64,000 bases of DNA from Mycteria americana (GCF_035582795.1 NC_134367.1:107618062-107682061), one strand, 5' to 3'; positions 46,801-60,234 are shown, numbered from the stretch's first letter. Notes: a model not told the origin generated them from the sequence alone. Made by a program: numbers and translations.

Positions 46801-48244
46801 ATTTCAGACAGTTTGCGTCATTGTGTAAACAGTGATATCAATATTTAATGATGATAAATCTGAATTTCACCACAAAACTATAAAACAACCGAGAGAATGA
46901 GTTATGCAATTTACAGCTAGCAAAAAGGCAGCCAAAGGGAAAGCAAAGGATATGTACAGCAGAGAGACAAATTTAGTGGTCTGAGACTATAGTGTCATTT
47001 GTTTTTGTGTTTAGTAGCACTTAGCAGTCATGGTGCATAAATAATCTTTATTGCCGTGGAACCCAGGAATGCTGCTGGCAACTACTTGTCACTACGCAGG
47101 GCGGCTGCTTCATGCAGCACAGCAAGGTGTATCTCGGGTCTGGAGGGTTCATCTCGGGCCTCTCGGTCCCCGATGCTCAAGGGCTGATGCTGGGTGACAC
47201 CATGCTTCTACCCCCTCCCAGGACGTGTGAAAATGCTGGCGCTCACTGAAGCCACTTTCTGTTCCAGCCTAATGAAATTCTGCTGTTCTCACTAACTTAG
47301 TTACCCGAATGAATTTTAAGTGTACAGTCTTACGGATTGAACAATGGCGAGAAAGAAAAGAAAAGGAACAATAAAAGAAAATTGCATAGAGGGGAGCTAC
47401 AAAAACGCAAACATTTCTATCTTATTTTTGGTTCATTTGTTTATTTTTAATATAGGAAGACCAAAAAGAGGAAGAAAAACAAGGAACAGCATCTGTAAAC
47501 TATATTCCTTCCCTTTTTCTTCCTTCAATGCCATCCTATTATTTCCTTTTTACTTCTTTTTATTATAACAGTATCAAAAACCTTTTAGAAATGTATTATT
47601 TTTCATACATTCTTTCACTTTTCCAGTGAAAGCCTTGAGACACAAAAAGTCAATATTCTGCCAAAGTTCCCCAAAATGTCTTTCTTGAGAACAGCAAAAA
47701 AAGGTTTTGGTTTTGAAAACGGAACACGATTTTGTTTTCTACCTTGAAAAAAAAAATCAAGAAAGCTCAAATACAGTGGTGATCGTACAGAATCAAAAAT
47801 TAACATCAGCATCAGTGCCCATTTTATTATTGTGATCCCATGTTGATATAATGTGGGTGATATTGCAGACTATAAAAAAATGATGTGTGCAAGAATTAAA
47901 ATTCAGCACCTTGGCCTGCCACAATCACGGATCAAGTGAGGGAGAGAGGTCAGCTTTGTACTCCTTTTTCCTCACCCCATTCTTGGTGGGACTGGGACAC
48001 CCCATGGGGACGTCTGGGGCCAGCCTGGTTGCTCCCCTGCTGAGGGTAGTAGGACCATGGTGGCTGTGACCACGGTGGCAGGACGAGGAGGGCTTGCTCA
48101 TGCTCCGGGGTGGACGGGCGCTTTGGAGGATGATTTTTTTTAGGGCAGGTCCTTCTTTTCTCCCCAGATCCCCTGCCTGGGACAGAGGTGCTTCTGTACA
48201 AGACTTGGCACAGCTCTGGCCCCATCTCTGCAAGGGCTGCTTGC
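43831..48244. other. Intergenic DNA, no gene recognised
   Basis: AT-leaning, with several poly-T/A runs. A TTCCTCCTGATTTACACC word at 45782-45799 resembles a common decayed amniote repeat. No coding exon is supported. Confidence 0.45.
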
Positions 48245-48325
48245 CTCCTGCCTGTAAAACGGGGATAGTTTTCAGATAATACTTACCTGCCTCTGGGAGT
48301 GTTGTGAAAATCAGTAGCCAGTGTC
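48245..48325 (+). repeat. MIR/L2-like 3' relic
   Basis: CCTGTAAAACGGGGATAG... ATAATACTTACCTGCCTC... GTGTTGTGAAAATCA follows the MIR/L2 3' phrase 'ctgtaaaatggggataataat...cctacctcat...gttgtgaggattaaa'. The order of at least three blocks is kept. Confidence 0.55.
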
Positions 48326-50439
48326 CTGTGAACCACTCTAAGTAGAAAGTGTCTGAGCTTCCTCCAGCCCACAGTGAAAAAAAAAAATCAATATACAAGA
48401 GTGAGGAAATGCCAAATTGCTCAAGCTCTCCATTCTTCTGGCTTCTAAGAGGATACTGTAAATTACAGGGTAAACAACTTTTGAAACAACATTAAAAAAG
48501 TGATGTGTCACTTGCCAGTGTCCCTTTAACTATGAAAAATAACAGCAACATAGGAAAAAATGTAAATTTACCATCAGGCAGATCTTCCCCCACAGCATAA
48601 TGCAGAATTTGATGAATAGAATGAATGAAACAACAGAGGATCCAAGCATTACACAACGGCTATAATTGTGCTAACCAGCTGTAGTCATCTGCTGCTTCCA
48701 AAAAAAGTTCAGAGCATTTTGACAGTGTCGCCTGTGCGGATTGGAAGGCTGCAGCAAAAATGTATTTCTATTTATTATTCGAAAAAAAGAGGATCTATTC
48801 CTCAGTGTCAGACTTTGCTTGGAAGGTGCCAAGACAGTGGAGAGTGAAGAACAGGATTACTTACAAAGCCGGGGGAAAGAAAAAGAAAAAAAAAAGAAAA
48901 GAAAAAAGCAGTATCTCTCCCAGGGAAAGAAGATTTTAGATGAGAATACGCTGCTGGATCCAGTCGCACCGGTGACCAGCCTAATCCTGAGCCTTTTCCT
49001 GAGAGCGATGGGAGCACTGGGCCCGTCCAGGTCCCAGGAATACCCAAACTGGAGGCTTTTTGTCCCAGGGAAAGGTGTTTTTTTCAGCACAAAGGCTGAC
49101 ACTGGACTGCTATTTTGAAAGCGTTACGGTATGGCTGACTTGGCTGCTTCAGGCGAGGCTTGGGAATTAGGCATCGCAAAGCCCAGCTTTTAGGCATCTG
49201 TAGACAACATGTGGCGAAAGCTGGGGCCACGCCGCAGCTGGGCCACCTAACTTGGCTAACGGGAAAGGCTGAGGAGAGGGACGGCGGTCCCAGCCCTGCC
49301 CTCTCCGGGACAACGCCGCTCTACTGAGGGACCCCTGAGCCAACAGGGAGACCAGGAGCTTGCTGCGGGGGGTCTCTGCCATGCAAACTAGCCCTAAGGA
49401 CACAGACCCATGGCCACCACTTCTGGGGCCATCACTTTCCTTGTGGCATTACCCAGAGCTATGCTTTGAGGGGTTTTTGATGCTGGAGTCTGGTTGTATA
49501 GGGGAAGGAGAGACGATGCAGTGTATTAGGAGGATGCTGTAGCTCCATAGGCATCGTATGACCTGGGAATGCAGATGAATCCTCTTCAGAAAAACTCACT
49601 GTTAGTATGATTTTAAATGGACTGTTTTTTAATAAATGCCTTTTTTGATATGTTCACGAGCAGCGTAGCTCTAGGAATGCTTCGGTGTGCATGGTGTGCA
49701 GGTCAGATTCATTTAATTTGGAGGTGAGATAGGCAGTTTTATCCAGCTTTTAGTACTTGGTTTTGTTTTTGGTCACAGATCATTTACTGAACCTGTTTTA
49801 AGTGGAATGGAGGGTGTTTTTTTTTTTAAGCCAAGAGGGCTGGTTCTGGCTTGTTACAAAACAGCGGCTTTCAACAGGATCCAAATCTATCTTCAGCTTT
49901 TCTGGGTAACTCTAAATGAGTACTTTAACTTGGGGATTTCTGTGCTGAGGAAGAAGGGAAGTTAACAACTCAGCACAGCGCAGAAGTAGAACTGGCATGT
50001 GAGTGTTTCTGATGTTCCGTGTCTCCCTTTCCGTACTTGCACAATAAAAAGTGAAGCTGGTGTAGGTTGCCCTCCACCTTGTGAACTGTAATCCTCTTGT
50101 CCTTCCTTGGATTTCAGCTCAGGTGCTGCATGACCCTATTGCCAGAGGCAGTGGGGATGGCACCTCAGTTCAGTAGATGTCCTGCTTACGGGAGAAAAGC
50201 CTTTTCTTTAGGGTAGAAAAGCCTGAAAGGGTTTAGGGCTTGCCCACTTCCTTTACGCAAATATTTTCATGGAAACTGTTTGGCCTAATCATGTGAGTTA
50301 AGATGAGTTAAGGGGGTAGATATTACAGGCAACTAAATTCAAACGTTTTGAAAAGGCTGTTGCGAACAAAAATTGGAGGGGAAAAAAAAGAAAGAAAAAG
50401 GGATGGAGCAAACACACGGATCACACCCTGAAATACAGC
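48326..50439. other. Intergenic DNA, no gene recognised
   Basis: Includes an A/AG-rich tract near 48876-48906. Otherwise unremarkable mixed sequence. Confidence 0.45.
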
Positions 50440-50540
50440 CTCAGTAAAACACTGCTGGTGACAGTCCTGCTTCAAATGGGAAGTCGGACTAGATGACCTC
50501 TAGAGGTCCCTTCTAACCAAAATTTCTATGATTCTGTGAG
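50440..50540 (+). mobile_element. CR1 LINE 3' end, sense orientation
   Basis: The stretch GGACTAGATGACCTCTAGAG, GTCCCTTCTAACCAAAATTT and CTATGATTCTGTGAG is the canonical CR1 3' UTR with the terminal octamer tail. Its 5' part is lost or decayed beyond recognition before about 50440. Confidence 0.9.
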
Positions 50541-53085
50541 TAATATACATTTCCTCATCATTTCTTCTTGTCATTTTACTTGTTAGTTTTCCTCGGGAAA
50601 GCCTAGAATTTAAAACGTCAGTCTCTTTTACACCAGAACATTTGAGCAGTGACTTCTGTCACTGGGTTAGGCTATAGGCAAGCATTCGGCTTCCGCTGCT
50701 AAATAGTGTCAGAAAAGAACAGAGAGAGAATTCTCTTTTTCCACCATCAGGCAAAACGCTAGGTCTCAGGACTCTCTCAAATTCACTTGGTATTCATCAT
50801 GGTATTCCCATACGGAAGTAAGGTGTGGTGGGTATTCCAAGTAAGCTTATATGATGGTGTCTAGCCTCTCTGAGCAAGGCTTGGGAGCAGAGGTGGGAAA
50901 GGGGAGGGTGCAGGCTGGGCAGCTGAATCACACTGCGTTGTTTCAGCTCTTGGGCTGGATGGTGGAGGTCATTTGACGAGGAGACCGCTGAACAGCAAAC
51001 AGCAAAGAAAAATAACTCAGTCTGCTTTGAAATATTTATACCTACAGCGCAGGAAACAAAGGATTTGGCCATCCAGCTGTTTGCAAACAATGAGCAGTAT
51101 TGGAGCAACAGCAAATCACTCTCCCAGTATTAATTTTCAGATCATGTTTGGACTGGGACAGCTCTGACCTAGTTAGGAAAGATCTGGGCAGAGCAGGTCA
51201 GCTGGAGTTACCTCCATCTGGAGTTCCCACCAGCAATCCCAATGCTCCTCCTCATCACCCACTCACTGAGATGAAGGCTCAAATATTGCCAGCTGTGAGA
51301 AGGCGTGTGGGCCACATGAAAAGTTTGCCCTAACAGTTCCTCCATCTCACTGCCCAGCCCAGCGGTAAATTATTCCATTTACTGTCTAACCTGGGATTTA
51401 AAAAGATCAGAAAACTTCAGCCTTGACCTCAATCGGCTGTGATGAGATGCTGGGTACCCTCTTCTCCGCCAGCTCCTGCTGCCTTTACAGCGATTTGGCA
51501 GCACCCATCACCTATCAGCACCGTGGCTTTCAGCTGCATCGGACTCTTCCCTTGCATATATTCTTATTCAGTTCAGATACGCTTATGAGAGAGAAGCCGG
51601 TGCAAAGCAAGGCCCTGGCCTTGCCGGGAGGACGCAGCAGGCTAGGAGCAGGGCTGCGGCACCCATCAGGGATCTGGGGCGCTCTGGGTTGGGGCCGGGG
51701 CTGCATTTATTTTAGTTGCTTCGGTTACTCGCAGAGACTCAGATCAACCCCCCGGCCCCAGCATTTGCTCTCTGGAATTCGAATGGTTTATCTCACGCCC
51801 CAGCAGAGTCCGAAGCAGCGTGCTGCACCAAGCCCCTGCTTATCGCGGCTCTGACATGGCTTCTCTAAGCAAATGTTTAGCCCTACTTGACTCGGGATGA
51901 GTGCTGTATTGATTATTAACTTTAAACAAACATCTGGTTTTCATTACGAATGGTAGCAGACCAGAGAGGGGTGCTGTACTGGGCGGTGCGGTCACTTAAC
52001 AACCATCAGGGCTGGCTATAAAGAAAATTTAACATATCCTGTAATTACAGTCTGCACAGCACAGGGGGATTTGGGATCTGCAGATCTGATTTCAGAACAG
52101 AAGAAAATGTTTATTGTATCTGCTACGCACATTTATTTACTCAGTAGTAGCAAGGCTTTTGAAATATTGCCTGTGCAAGAGCTTATTCCTTGCTTACGAG
52201 AAGGACTTTCTTGTTTAAGCCAGGAAACCTGAGCGAGGCTCACAGTCAGGATGGCCTGCTTAATGCTTTTACAGGCTTCGGGATTTCAGGGTTTGTCGAG
52301 TACGCGGATCTGTTCTGAAATATAAATAACATCTCCCCCCCGCCCCGCCAGCTCCAGCAAGTTCCAGCTCCTCCGGCCGCAAGGAAAAGCTGCAGCCGGG
52401 GCGGCTCCGTGGTGGCCCCACGGGGTGCGAGGACGGGACGGTGGGGACATCCCCCCAAAAGGCAGCGGTCCCAGCGGTCCCCAGCCTCCGAAGAGGACGG
52501 GGGGTTTGAAGGCAGTCCAAGGGTGGCCCTCGGCCCGTCCCCCCACCAAGGAACCCCAAAGGGTGAACGTGCGCCCGGCGGCCGCATCCGTAACCCCGGG
52601 CGCAGCATCAGTGCCCGGCTCCCAGGGAATTATCAGCCAAAGGGACATTTTTGGGATGATGTAATGCTGTAACTTGAGCTCCAGCTGAAAGGACATGGTA
52701 GGTGGAGTTTCTATGGAGCCAGACAGAGCTGGGATCCTCTCCCTCTCCCTTTTTCTCTTTTTCTGGCTCATTCAGGCTGTCTCTATTAAAGCTCGGTTGG
52801 ATTAATCTTGCACTCTTAATGTCAGTTGCTATTTTTCTAATTCACCTCCACACTCTTAAAGACTATTTCTCCAAACAAAACGGGTCTGTTCTTCAATTTC
52901 AGGCTGTCAATTTCATGGGCTGCTGATACATTTATTAGGTGTGTAATTTGCTATTTTTAGGAGGCTGCGGGGGAGCAGCACCATTTTTTTTTCCCTTCTC
53001 TTTTGCATTTATAAACCTCTTACAGTTCCCTGTCCACTGAAAATATTTTTACTATTTAAAATGTAGTATCAAAGTCCGGGTATCT
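50541..53085. other. Intergenic DNA with possible regulatory blocks
   Basis: No gene. The segment 51890-52060 (with TTGATTATTAACTTTAAACA near 51909-51928) and the AT-rich segment 52640-52930 are non-repetitive and could be regulatory. A GC-rich patch lies at 52340-52610. Confidence 0.4.
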
Positions 53086-53147
53086 CGGTCCAAATTCCTC
53101 CCTGGCGTAACTCTGCTGACCTCTATTTCACAAGGAGTGAATTTATA
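53086..53147. repeat. Relic of a palindromic amniote repeat
   Basis: GGTCCAAATTCCTCCCTGGC, GTAACTCTGCTGACCTC and CACAAGGAGTGAATTTATA match an old palindromic amniote element ('ccaaattcctcccttggtgtaactccattgac...gagtgaatttgg'). It is decayed but the order is kept and the ends are roughly inverted. Confidence 0.45.
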
Positions 53148-53405
53148 GTGAATTTATTCTCTAATGTTCTTTTTTTTTTTGTTCTTTTTTTTTTTTTGGT
53201 AGACATGAACACTTCTTGGCCACTGCTGGATGCAGGAAAGCATCCAACTCTATGGACTGATGACGTGATCAGAAATGGGCCTCAGCTACAAGCTCTGCTG
53301 GAGGAAATACTTAGACCTTTTTACAGTTAAGCCTGTGCCTTAGTCCGACTATCTCTCTGAAATCACAGATGCCCACACACCACACAGGGCACACAGTCAA
53401 AGCTT
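53148..53405. other. Poly-T run and flanking intergenic DNA
   Basis: Two T-rich runs at 53169-53198 precede a 60-residue open frame with no recognised family. Nothing firmer can be said. Confidence 0.4.
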
Positions 53406-53472
53406 GCTGCCAGACTTTGCTCAAAGTCTGCTGCCAGACTTTGCTCACGACTACTTTGACAAAGTAGTCGTG
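53406..53472. repeat. 24-bp direct repeat plus perfect 13-bp hairpin
   Basis: The unit GCTGCCAGACTTTGCTCA (start of a 24-bp period) occurs at 53406 and 53430. It runs directly into CACGACTACTTTG (53446-53458), one A, and its exact reverse complement (53460-53472). CAGACTTT/AAAGTCTG (53411-53418 and 53423-53430) forms a second, smaller inverted pair. The nested pattern suggests templated copying at a replication fold-back. Confidence 0.9.
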
Positions 53473-54539
53473 AAGAATTTGGCAACACTTTGAGGCCAAT
53501 TCCTGCGTGGTGCTGGGGGACTTACCTACACTCGGGCAAGAGGGCAGTCTTTTTTGCCGGTTTGGGGCTCAGAAACCAAGAGATCGGAGGGATGGTCATC
53601 ACCCCTTGAGGGGACAACCCCTCTCCTGTGCCACCCACGCTCAGTCTGGGAGGTTCGCCACCCACCAAGGCCAGGCCGGGTGGTAGAGGCACAAGGGGAC
53701 TGCACTAGAGCCGTACAGATAGAGCGGTGGCAACGTATTTGTACAAGTCAAGAGGCCACCAGATCACCAACCAGGTTAACCAGCAATGGTTAACCAGTGG
53801 AGGAGTGCTGGCATTACACAGGTTGTAACTGGGAAAAGATGGTGGTATTAAAGAGAGAGAGGAGATGTTTGCACTTCCCCTGGCACATGATTTCTGGGGT
53901 GGTGGAGGGACTTTGGGTGGAATCCATACGTGGTTCTTCAATGAAAGCAACTAGGGTTAGAAGATGCCTTCTGGCATCTCCTCATGTCTGTATGCCTTTT
54001 CCAGCTGCCTGGGGAGATTTTCTGCCTCCTGCCTCTCTCCAGAATATAGGGGCTCTGCAGCGATTGTCCCAATTGTGCACAGTTGTTGCTGCACACCTTC
54101 TGCCATCCACATTGCCAAAGATGCCTTGCAAAGAAGGGCTGTGAGCGTGATGTGTCTCAAACTTCTCCTCTGGCATTTGCAGCTCCTGTCCGTGAGCGTA
54201 GCTCATGCTGAAGCCCAACACTTTCTACTGTGGTGACACCTAGCCCTTTGCTGAGTCATCATCTCCTGTCCCGTTGTCCCTCTTCTTCCTTCCCATGCCC
54301 ACACCTGTGTGTGCACCCAAAATGTAATAAAGCAGTGCCAAGGGCCTCTATGAACAAGAAGCGAATGTGGCCATGCAGACAGCTTTGAGCTGAAGGTGGG
54401 TTGAGAGACGGGGATCAGGGTCTCACAGCACTAAATCCTGCTACCTAGATGGCCAAGGGGCAGAAAGGACGGTGTCTACTGCCTTCATGGGCAGCAATAA
54501 ATGACACAGAAATAAACAATGCAGGAAAGCAGAGCTCTA
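53473..54539. other. Intergenic DNA, no gene recognised
   Basis: Mixed sequence with no exon, RNA gene or clear repeat. Confidence 0.45.
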
Positions 54540-54650
54540 GGGCCAGACCTCCAAGCATAATTAGACACCTAATTTCCTTGTGGGCCTCCCACTGAAATCA
54601 GTGGGAGGTTAAATGTCGAAGTACCTAAATGCCTTTGGAGATCTGGCCCA
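54540..54650. mobile_element. Palindromic MITE-like element
   Basis: About 111 bp of imperfect palindrome. The ends GGGCCAGACCTCCAA and TTTGGAGATCTGGCCC are inverted, and the centre CCTCCCACTGA-AA-TCAGTGGGAGG is a perfect 11-bp stem (54585-54608). The inner words TTAGACACCTAA and TACCTAAATGCC also pair. This layout fits a short non-autonomous DNA transposon known as decayed copies in sauropsid genomes. I cannot name the family. Confidence 0.65.
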
Positions 54651-57600
54651 CCACTTTCTCATTATAAAATGCAAGAGATAAGCTTGCCTGTGCTGTCCAC
54701 ATGCCAGATGCTATTGGACCTATTTGCTCTCTCCTGTGTATCTGTGCACTGGAATTTCTCTGGGGTCTAATTCTCAGCATATCCCCACAGCGTGCCGGTC
54801 TGGTCTGGGCATGTTTGAGATGGTTTGTGGTTTACTGCTGCTACCGAGAGTTGCTTCAGAAAGTATCTCAGGACTGCCGTGCCGTCTGGGCCGCGGTGCT
54901 GCAGGGTCAGGCTGGAAATCTCCGCTGAGCGTACGGCAGCCTCGGGGTGGGGAAACGAGTCAGAGTCCAACTGCTCACCAAAAAGGTGGGCGGCAGGATT
55001 TAAATGGAAATGCAGAAATTATGGCAGTTGGTCTAGAAATGTGTCTGAAAAGTCCCTTTGTGAGGATGAGGTGGAAACAACGCACGGGATGGCAGGGGCT
55101 AAAACCCTTCCTCTGCATGGCTCTCCTTCCAAATAAACACACAGAGTTAATTAACAGCCGCTATCTCCACAGATTTCCTAGGTATGCTCCGCCGCGCTTC
55201 TGCTGCCTCCTCTGTGGTGTTCAAGCCCGACCGGCTCAACAAATTAAGCACCGCAACTCCTCCGTGCAGGCTCATCCAGAGCTTGTTACAGCTAATCGAG
55301 TGGCAAGTGATGGGCACCCCAGATAGTTTGCTGATCTGCACAGCCCCATTTATCTTAATCAGGAGGAGCGGCTGGTCCCAGCCCGTCCTTCCCAGGGCTG
55401 CAGGCGAGCGCCCACCGCCCCGCTCGCTGCTCAGTGGGGGGCCTCGCCAGGAGGCTGGGAGCAGCCCCGGCTGGCGGGGGGACACGCAGAGGGTCAACCC
55501 CCCGGGCCAGGGAGGCGATGAGCGTGCCAGACCTCAGACTGAACAGCGGAGATGCTGCGCTTGTCGGTCCCGCTGCGTCCCGCTCTGTCGGTGCTGGGCT
55601 CGTGGACACTTGTCCCTGTGGTCGAGCTCTTTGAGGGCTTGCAGAGGACGTTGCTGGAGGGTGGCTAGGCGTTCGGGCTGGCTGCCGGCATCGCTGGCTG
55701 CTTCCTCCAGCCCGGAGGAGACGCGCTGTCACCGGGGGCAAAAGGTGGTACAGCACATGGTGACAAGAGGCATCAACGCTATAGAAAAAAAAGCCAATTG
55801 GGAACAAATGATTTGATTAAAGACTCTTGCACAATGCACGCAGGAACTTGGTTGATATAAACGAACATACTCAAAGGCAGTTAGAGTTACTAACTCGAAC
55901 ACTCAGAAGGTGGCAAAACTCATTATCTGTGTTGCTCCTCCTTATTTTTAATTGAGAAGGAAAATAAAGGGTTAGTGGAAAATTCAGGCAAAAATGTTGA
56001 AGCCTCTTGACCAACAATTGTTATTTTTTAAACTGGCTGTGCTGACTACCCTGGTTTTGTGTTGTCAAGGGGGGTCCTTATCTTACTTATAGACTTGGAG
56101 GCCAATGCAAATCTAAAGCATCTTTTATCCTATTATAGGAGGAGGTTTCCATTCTCTCTTGCCAACTGTTGAACTTAGGGATGCCATGGTACTTTCTGAC
56201 TCCTGTCCATCCTTACAAGCAGCATCCAATCAAATCAATTATTTGCTGGATGACATTTATTTTTGGTAAGATTTTTTTCATGTGAAAATTTGTACTGGTA
56301 AATAATGCAGGGTAACAATTTTCAGCCACAATTTTTTTTTTTCCACTAGTGAACACGTATTTAGGATAAATACAAAATTGCTGTAAAGGGAAATGAATTG
56401 TTGTAGTTAAAACAAGTCTGAAAACATTGAAACATTTAATGTTGACATTTTAAAGACAGCCTTTCAATAGCATTATTCAAAACCAATGTTTGTTTCAGAT
56501 TTACTTCAGTTTTATTGAAACTGCTTGAGAATGACATTAAAAGCTCATGAAGGAACCAAAATACAGCCTTCGACTCAAACATTTTTTCCTCCAGCGCTTC
56601 AGTTTTGCAAAAAAAACCCAACCCCCAAACCAACACACATTTCAGGTCCACTTCAAGCAGTCCTTCCCCCTCGTGCTCCTCTCTTGTCATTTGGTTCTGT
56701 CAGTGAGCTGAAAGATCAGTTTTTGCTTCTCTCTCTGGGCAAACAGCACCTTTCAGTAATTCTCCAGCTACAACCATCAGCCACAAATATCTCAGCCTGA
56801 CTAATTTTTGTTTCGGCCTTCCAGGACCGAGGCAGAGGCAGGGTGACCCCTCTGCAGCTCAGCACCTGCAGTGGGTCCCCTTTCTGCTTTCTATCTTTCA
56901 GCCGCTGCCGCTGTGGCTGCTCTGGGATTTTGAAGGCGTGATGGTGGGAAGACACGAGTGCCGCAGATACGTCTTTACATGCTGCAAAGTTTTAGAGCGT
57001 GACTCTCTACTTTCTAAGAACAGTGTGGACATAATTACATGGAAGAGTGAGCAAGTGTTTTTGCAACTTTCCTGCCTGCCTTCAGCATGCACAGCTGAGG
57101 GGGAAGTGGCCGGTGGTGAGCCATATATAGGATCTTTAGAGAAGTAGGGAGATATCAGCGGTATAATGCCACACACATTAATCATGCAGAAGTGCTCTGT
57201 CCCAGCTGATGGGGCTAATCAAACTGTAAATGAGTGTCCTTGCAGGACAAGGCAGATTAATTCCTCAGCTCCCGTGTCCTAACCCCAGAGCCCCTGGTGA
57301 GGGCACAGTGGTATGGCCTTAGAGGGATCCACCTGCTGGAGGGTACTTTCAATTGAAAAGGTCCTTTTCCAGACCAACTCTGCACCGGATGGGTTTTTTT
57401 TGCACGGTTGGATGGCTGTTTTTCTCATGAGTTTGACACATGGGGCCTGTCCTTCTCACCCCCACTGGAAGGGGGGACCTTGGGTGGGTGAGCAGTCTTC
57501 GAGTGCTCGGCACGCTGCTGGAAGACGACCGGTGAGGTCTCATCCCCACTGATGGATAAAGGCGCTTTGGAGACTGTGCATGGTGCTCACAGCAACCCTG

Positions 57601-58832
57601 CTGAGATCCCTGCAGGCAAAGCATGGGGATCAGCAGAGAAATCCTGTGTGTTCGGGCACCTGCACCCACCCTCCTTCCAAGCATGCCTTAGTGGTGCCTT
57701 AGTCCGGGGCTGCGGTGCCAGCGGCACACACGGACCACCGCTGCAGCTGCACGATCCACCTGCACCCAGGTCCTCGGTGTCAGCCCAACCATGGGGCTGT
57801 GCGGTGGGATCGGTGTTTGGGGGTGGTTGTGCGTGCCCCCGGCATTGCCTGCCGCTGGAGGGCAACTCCCCACATGCCGCCGCGCAGCCATGCACACAGC
57901 GAAGCCAGAGGTATGCGCTGAATCACCCATGATTAGTAGTTTATAAACCACACAGACCACGGTAGTCTGATTTCTCTTTATTGTGTACGGCTCCTTGGGA
58001 ACCGAATGTCCTGCTTTTTTATACAGTTTACTCCAGACAAAGGTCCCTTCCCTTTTTCTAATCTTGCCTTGCTTTTCCTTCCCAAGGCTGGCATATCAAT
58101 AATTCATCTCCCTTGTATCCAGGAGGTTTCTAAACAACAGGAAACTTCAGGGATGGAACAGAAACATAAAACATTCCTGCAGCCGTTTGCCTTCTGCATG
58201 CTAAGAGAGACAGCATTGCACCGACCAGCTTGGGGGTTTTTGCTGAGCATCCTGGTTGAGCCCAGCCATCATAAAACCTTATGACAACACATATTTTTTT
58301 GCTTATTGGGTAAAAGGGCTGGAGCTAGGCTTCGAGTGCCATGTCTCATATGGGAGATACATTTATGGGAGCTGGCAGCAACTGCTAATGCTGATTTGGG
58401 ACAAAGTTAGCAAGAAATCTGCTGAGGGTAGTTGCAGAACCCAGTATCATGGGCATCCTAGCCTTTGCTCCAGGTCTGTCTTTAGACAAGCAGAAAAAGT
58501 CTCTTTTCTGCCTTGTTCTTTGTTAGTGGCTTCTCATTTGCTAGTTGGTGGTACATAGTATATCCCTTCATACAAGTACTTTCTACCCTCTGGGCGCTGA
58601 TGTCCTCTCTTTCTGCTTCAGGACATAAATTTTCTGCCACTGTTGTGGTCTCCATCTGCCCACAGGACGGACGTGGCAGACCTTTGAAGTGCAACCAGAA
58701 GAGAGCAGGGCAGCGCAATGCTTCGGTCAGCAAGAAGATGGGAGCTCAGATGCACCAGGAGAATTCAGAGTCACCACCTCGCCTGCCCCGGGGGATCATG
58801 TCCTGAGCAAGAGCCTGAGATGGGGGCATAGA
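54651..58832. other. Intergenic DNA, no gene recognised
   Basis: Contains a GC-rich patch at 55370-55740 and an AT-rich non-repetitive block at 55140-55350 (with TTATCTTAATCAGG near 55350-55363) that might be regulatory. No coding exon is supported. Confidence 0.4.
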
Positions 58833-58890
58833 CCTAGCTCTGCTGTTCACTGATTTTGCAAGGCTTCTTACATTTCTGTGCCTCTTTTAC
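58833..58890 (+). repeat. MIR-like relic
   Basis: TAGCTCTGCTGTTCACTGAT, then TTTCTGTGCCTCTTTTACC resembles the MIR phrase 'agctctgccactaac...aacctctctgtgcctcagttt'. Short and decayed. Confidence 0.4.
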
Positions 58891-60234
58891 CCCTCTTTCC
58901 CTGCTTTGCTTTGTCTCTGGGTGTGAGGCAGTGGGCTGATTTCCCCTGGGAGCTGCGTGATGCCCAGCTGTGTTTGATGGTCTCTGAAGGCACGCTCGTA
59001 ACCAGCCCAAGCTTTCCTGGCCTGGCTGCATCTCCTTGCTGCCAGGTCTGTCACTATCTTACAAGCAACATGGCAATTCATCCATACTTAGACCCGACTT
59101 CACACCTCAGCAATTGCAAATCCTCTTTTTATTTTAAAAAGATCAAAAAAATTCCTCTCATGACTTTAGTGGATACAGACTTTCACGGCTGGATTATTCC
59201 TCGTTCTAAGAAATAGGATCACGTTGTTCCCATCTCCTGTCGCCTTCTTATCCAGTGCTGAATTCAAGTCAAAACCACTTTCCTGCCTTGTAAAACCCCT
59301 CAGGATACTACTTCACCTTCCCTCATTTCCTACCAGTGGGCTGCTCTCCTCCTGGACCATATTTTTGTCCCTTCCTTGGGATAGTCCATGCTGTTCCACT
59401 TGTGCCTTCTCCTTCTCTCTGCTTGGAGCCAAACGTCTTGCCCCTCTAAATCAAATCCTTCCTCAAAGCCTTCATTTTCTCCTTAGCTTACTTTTGGTGG
59501 TCTAGAAAACATTTTTTAACCTGTGTATTTAAGATCTTTTATTAAACTCAGCCCCCCCCCATTTTATTAGCTTCCTGCATTTACACAATATCAGAAACAC
59601 CAGTTTGTCTTGGTAGGGCACAGGCCAGTGATATCAGATAAAACTCTGTGAAGCTATTCCCTTAGTAAACCAATGGGACAGAGGTTTATCATGGAGAAAA
59701 TCCACAGTTAGGTTAACCATAGGCACACATAACTTTAAACTTGTTATACATAAATGATAGAAGTAATTGACAGAATTAGAGAACAGATGTAAGTCCGAAT
59801 GATAGCTGATTCATTAAAGTACGAAAACCCAGATGCAAGTAGAGATGCACTCTGCTTGAACGCGATGTGTTTGATCACCCTGCAAAGATCTGCAAGGATG
59901 GCCTGGGGTCCCTGCAGCCCTGTGTGCACGTACAACATACCTGAAGTGCAATACTGGAAAGATTAGTAAAAACAATTCTATTTCTCTGTTCTTTTTTTCT
60001 TTCCTTGAAAAAGATGTCCATTTCAGCCAAACATTAAAATCTTCCTTGTCGAAAACATCAAATAATCTGCCACTTTAGGAGGAAGGGTGTGGGGGATTCT
60101 TTTTTTCGTTTTTAATGTTCTTTAGTGAACAGCTTACATATATCCTTGCACACCCACCCACCCACATGTATATAAATATAGATGTATGAAAATAATATGA
60201 AATGTAGTTCAATCTCATAGCACATAATAATTAA
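58891..60234. other. Intergenic DNA, no gene recognised
   Basis: Pyrimidine-leaning sequence with short T and C runs. No gene or clear repeat. Confidence 0.45.

Noticed and set aside
53148..53330. 60-codon frame after a pyrimidine-rich AG that looks like an exon
   Set aside because: The T-rich tract and AG mimic an acceptor, but the peptide is not recognised, the frame stops at once after a weak donor-less end, and no partner exon is visible.
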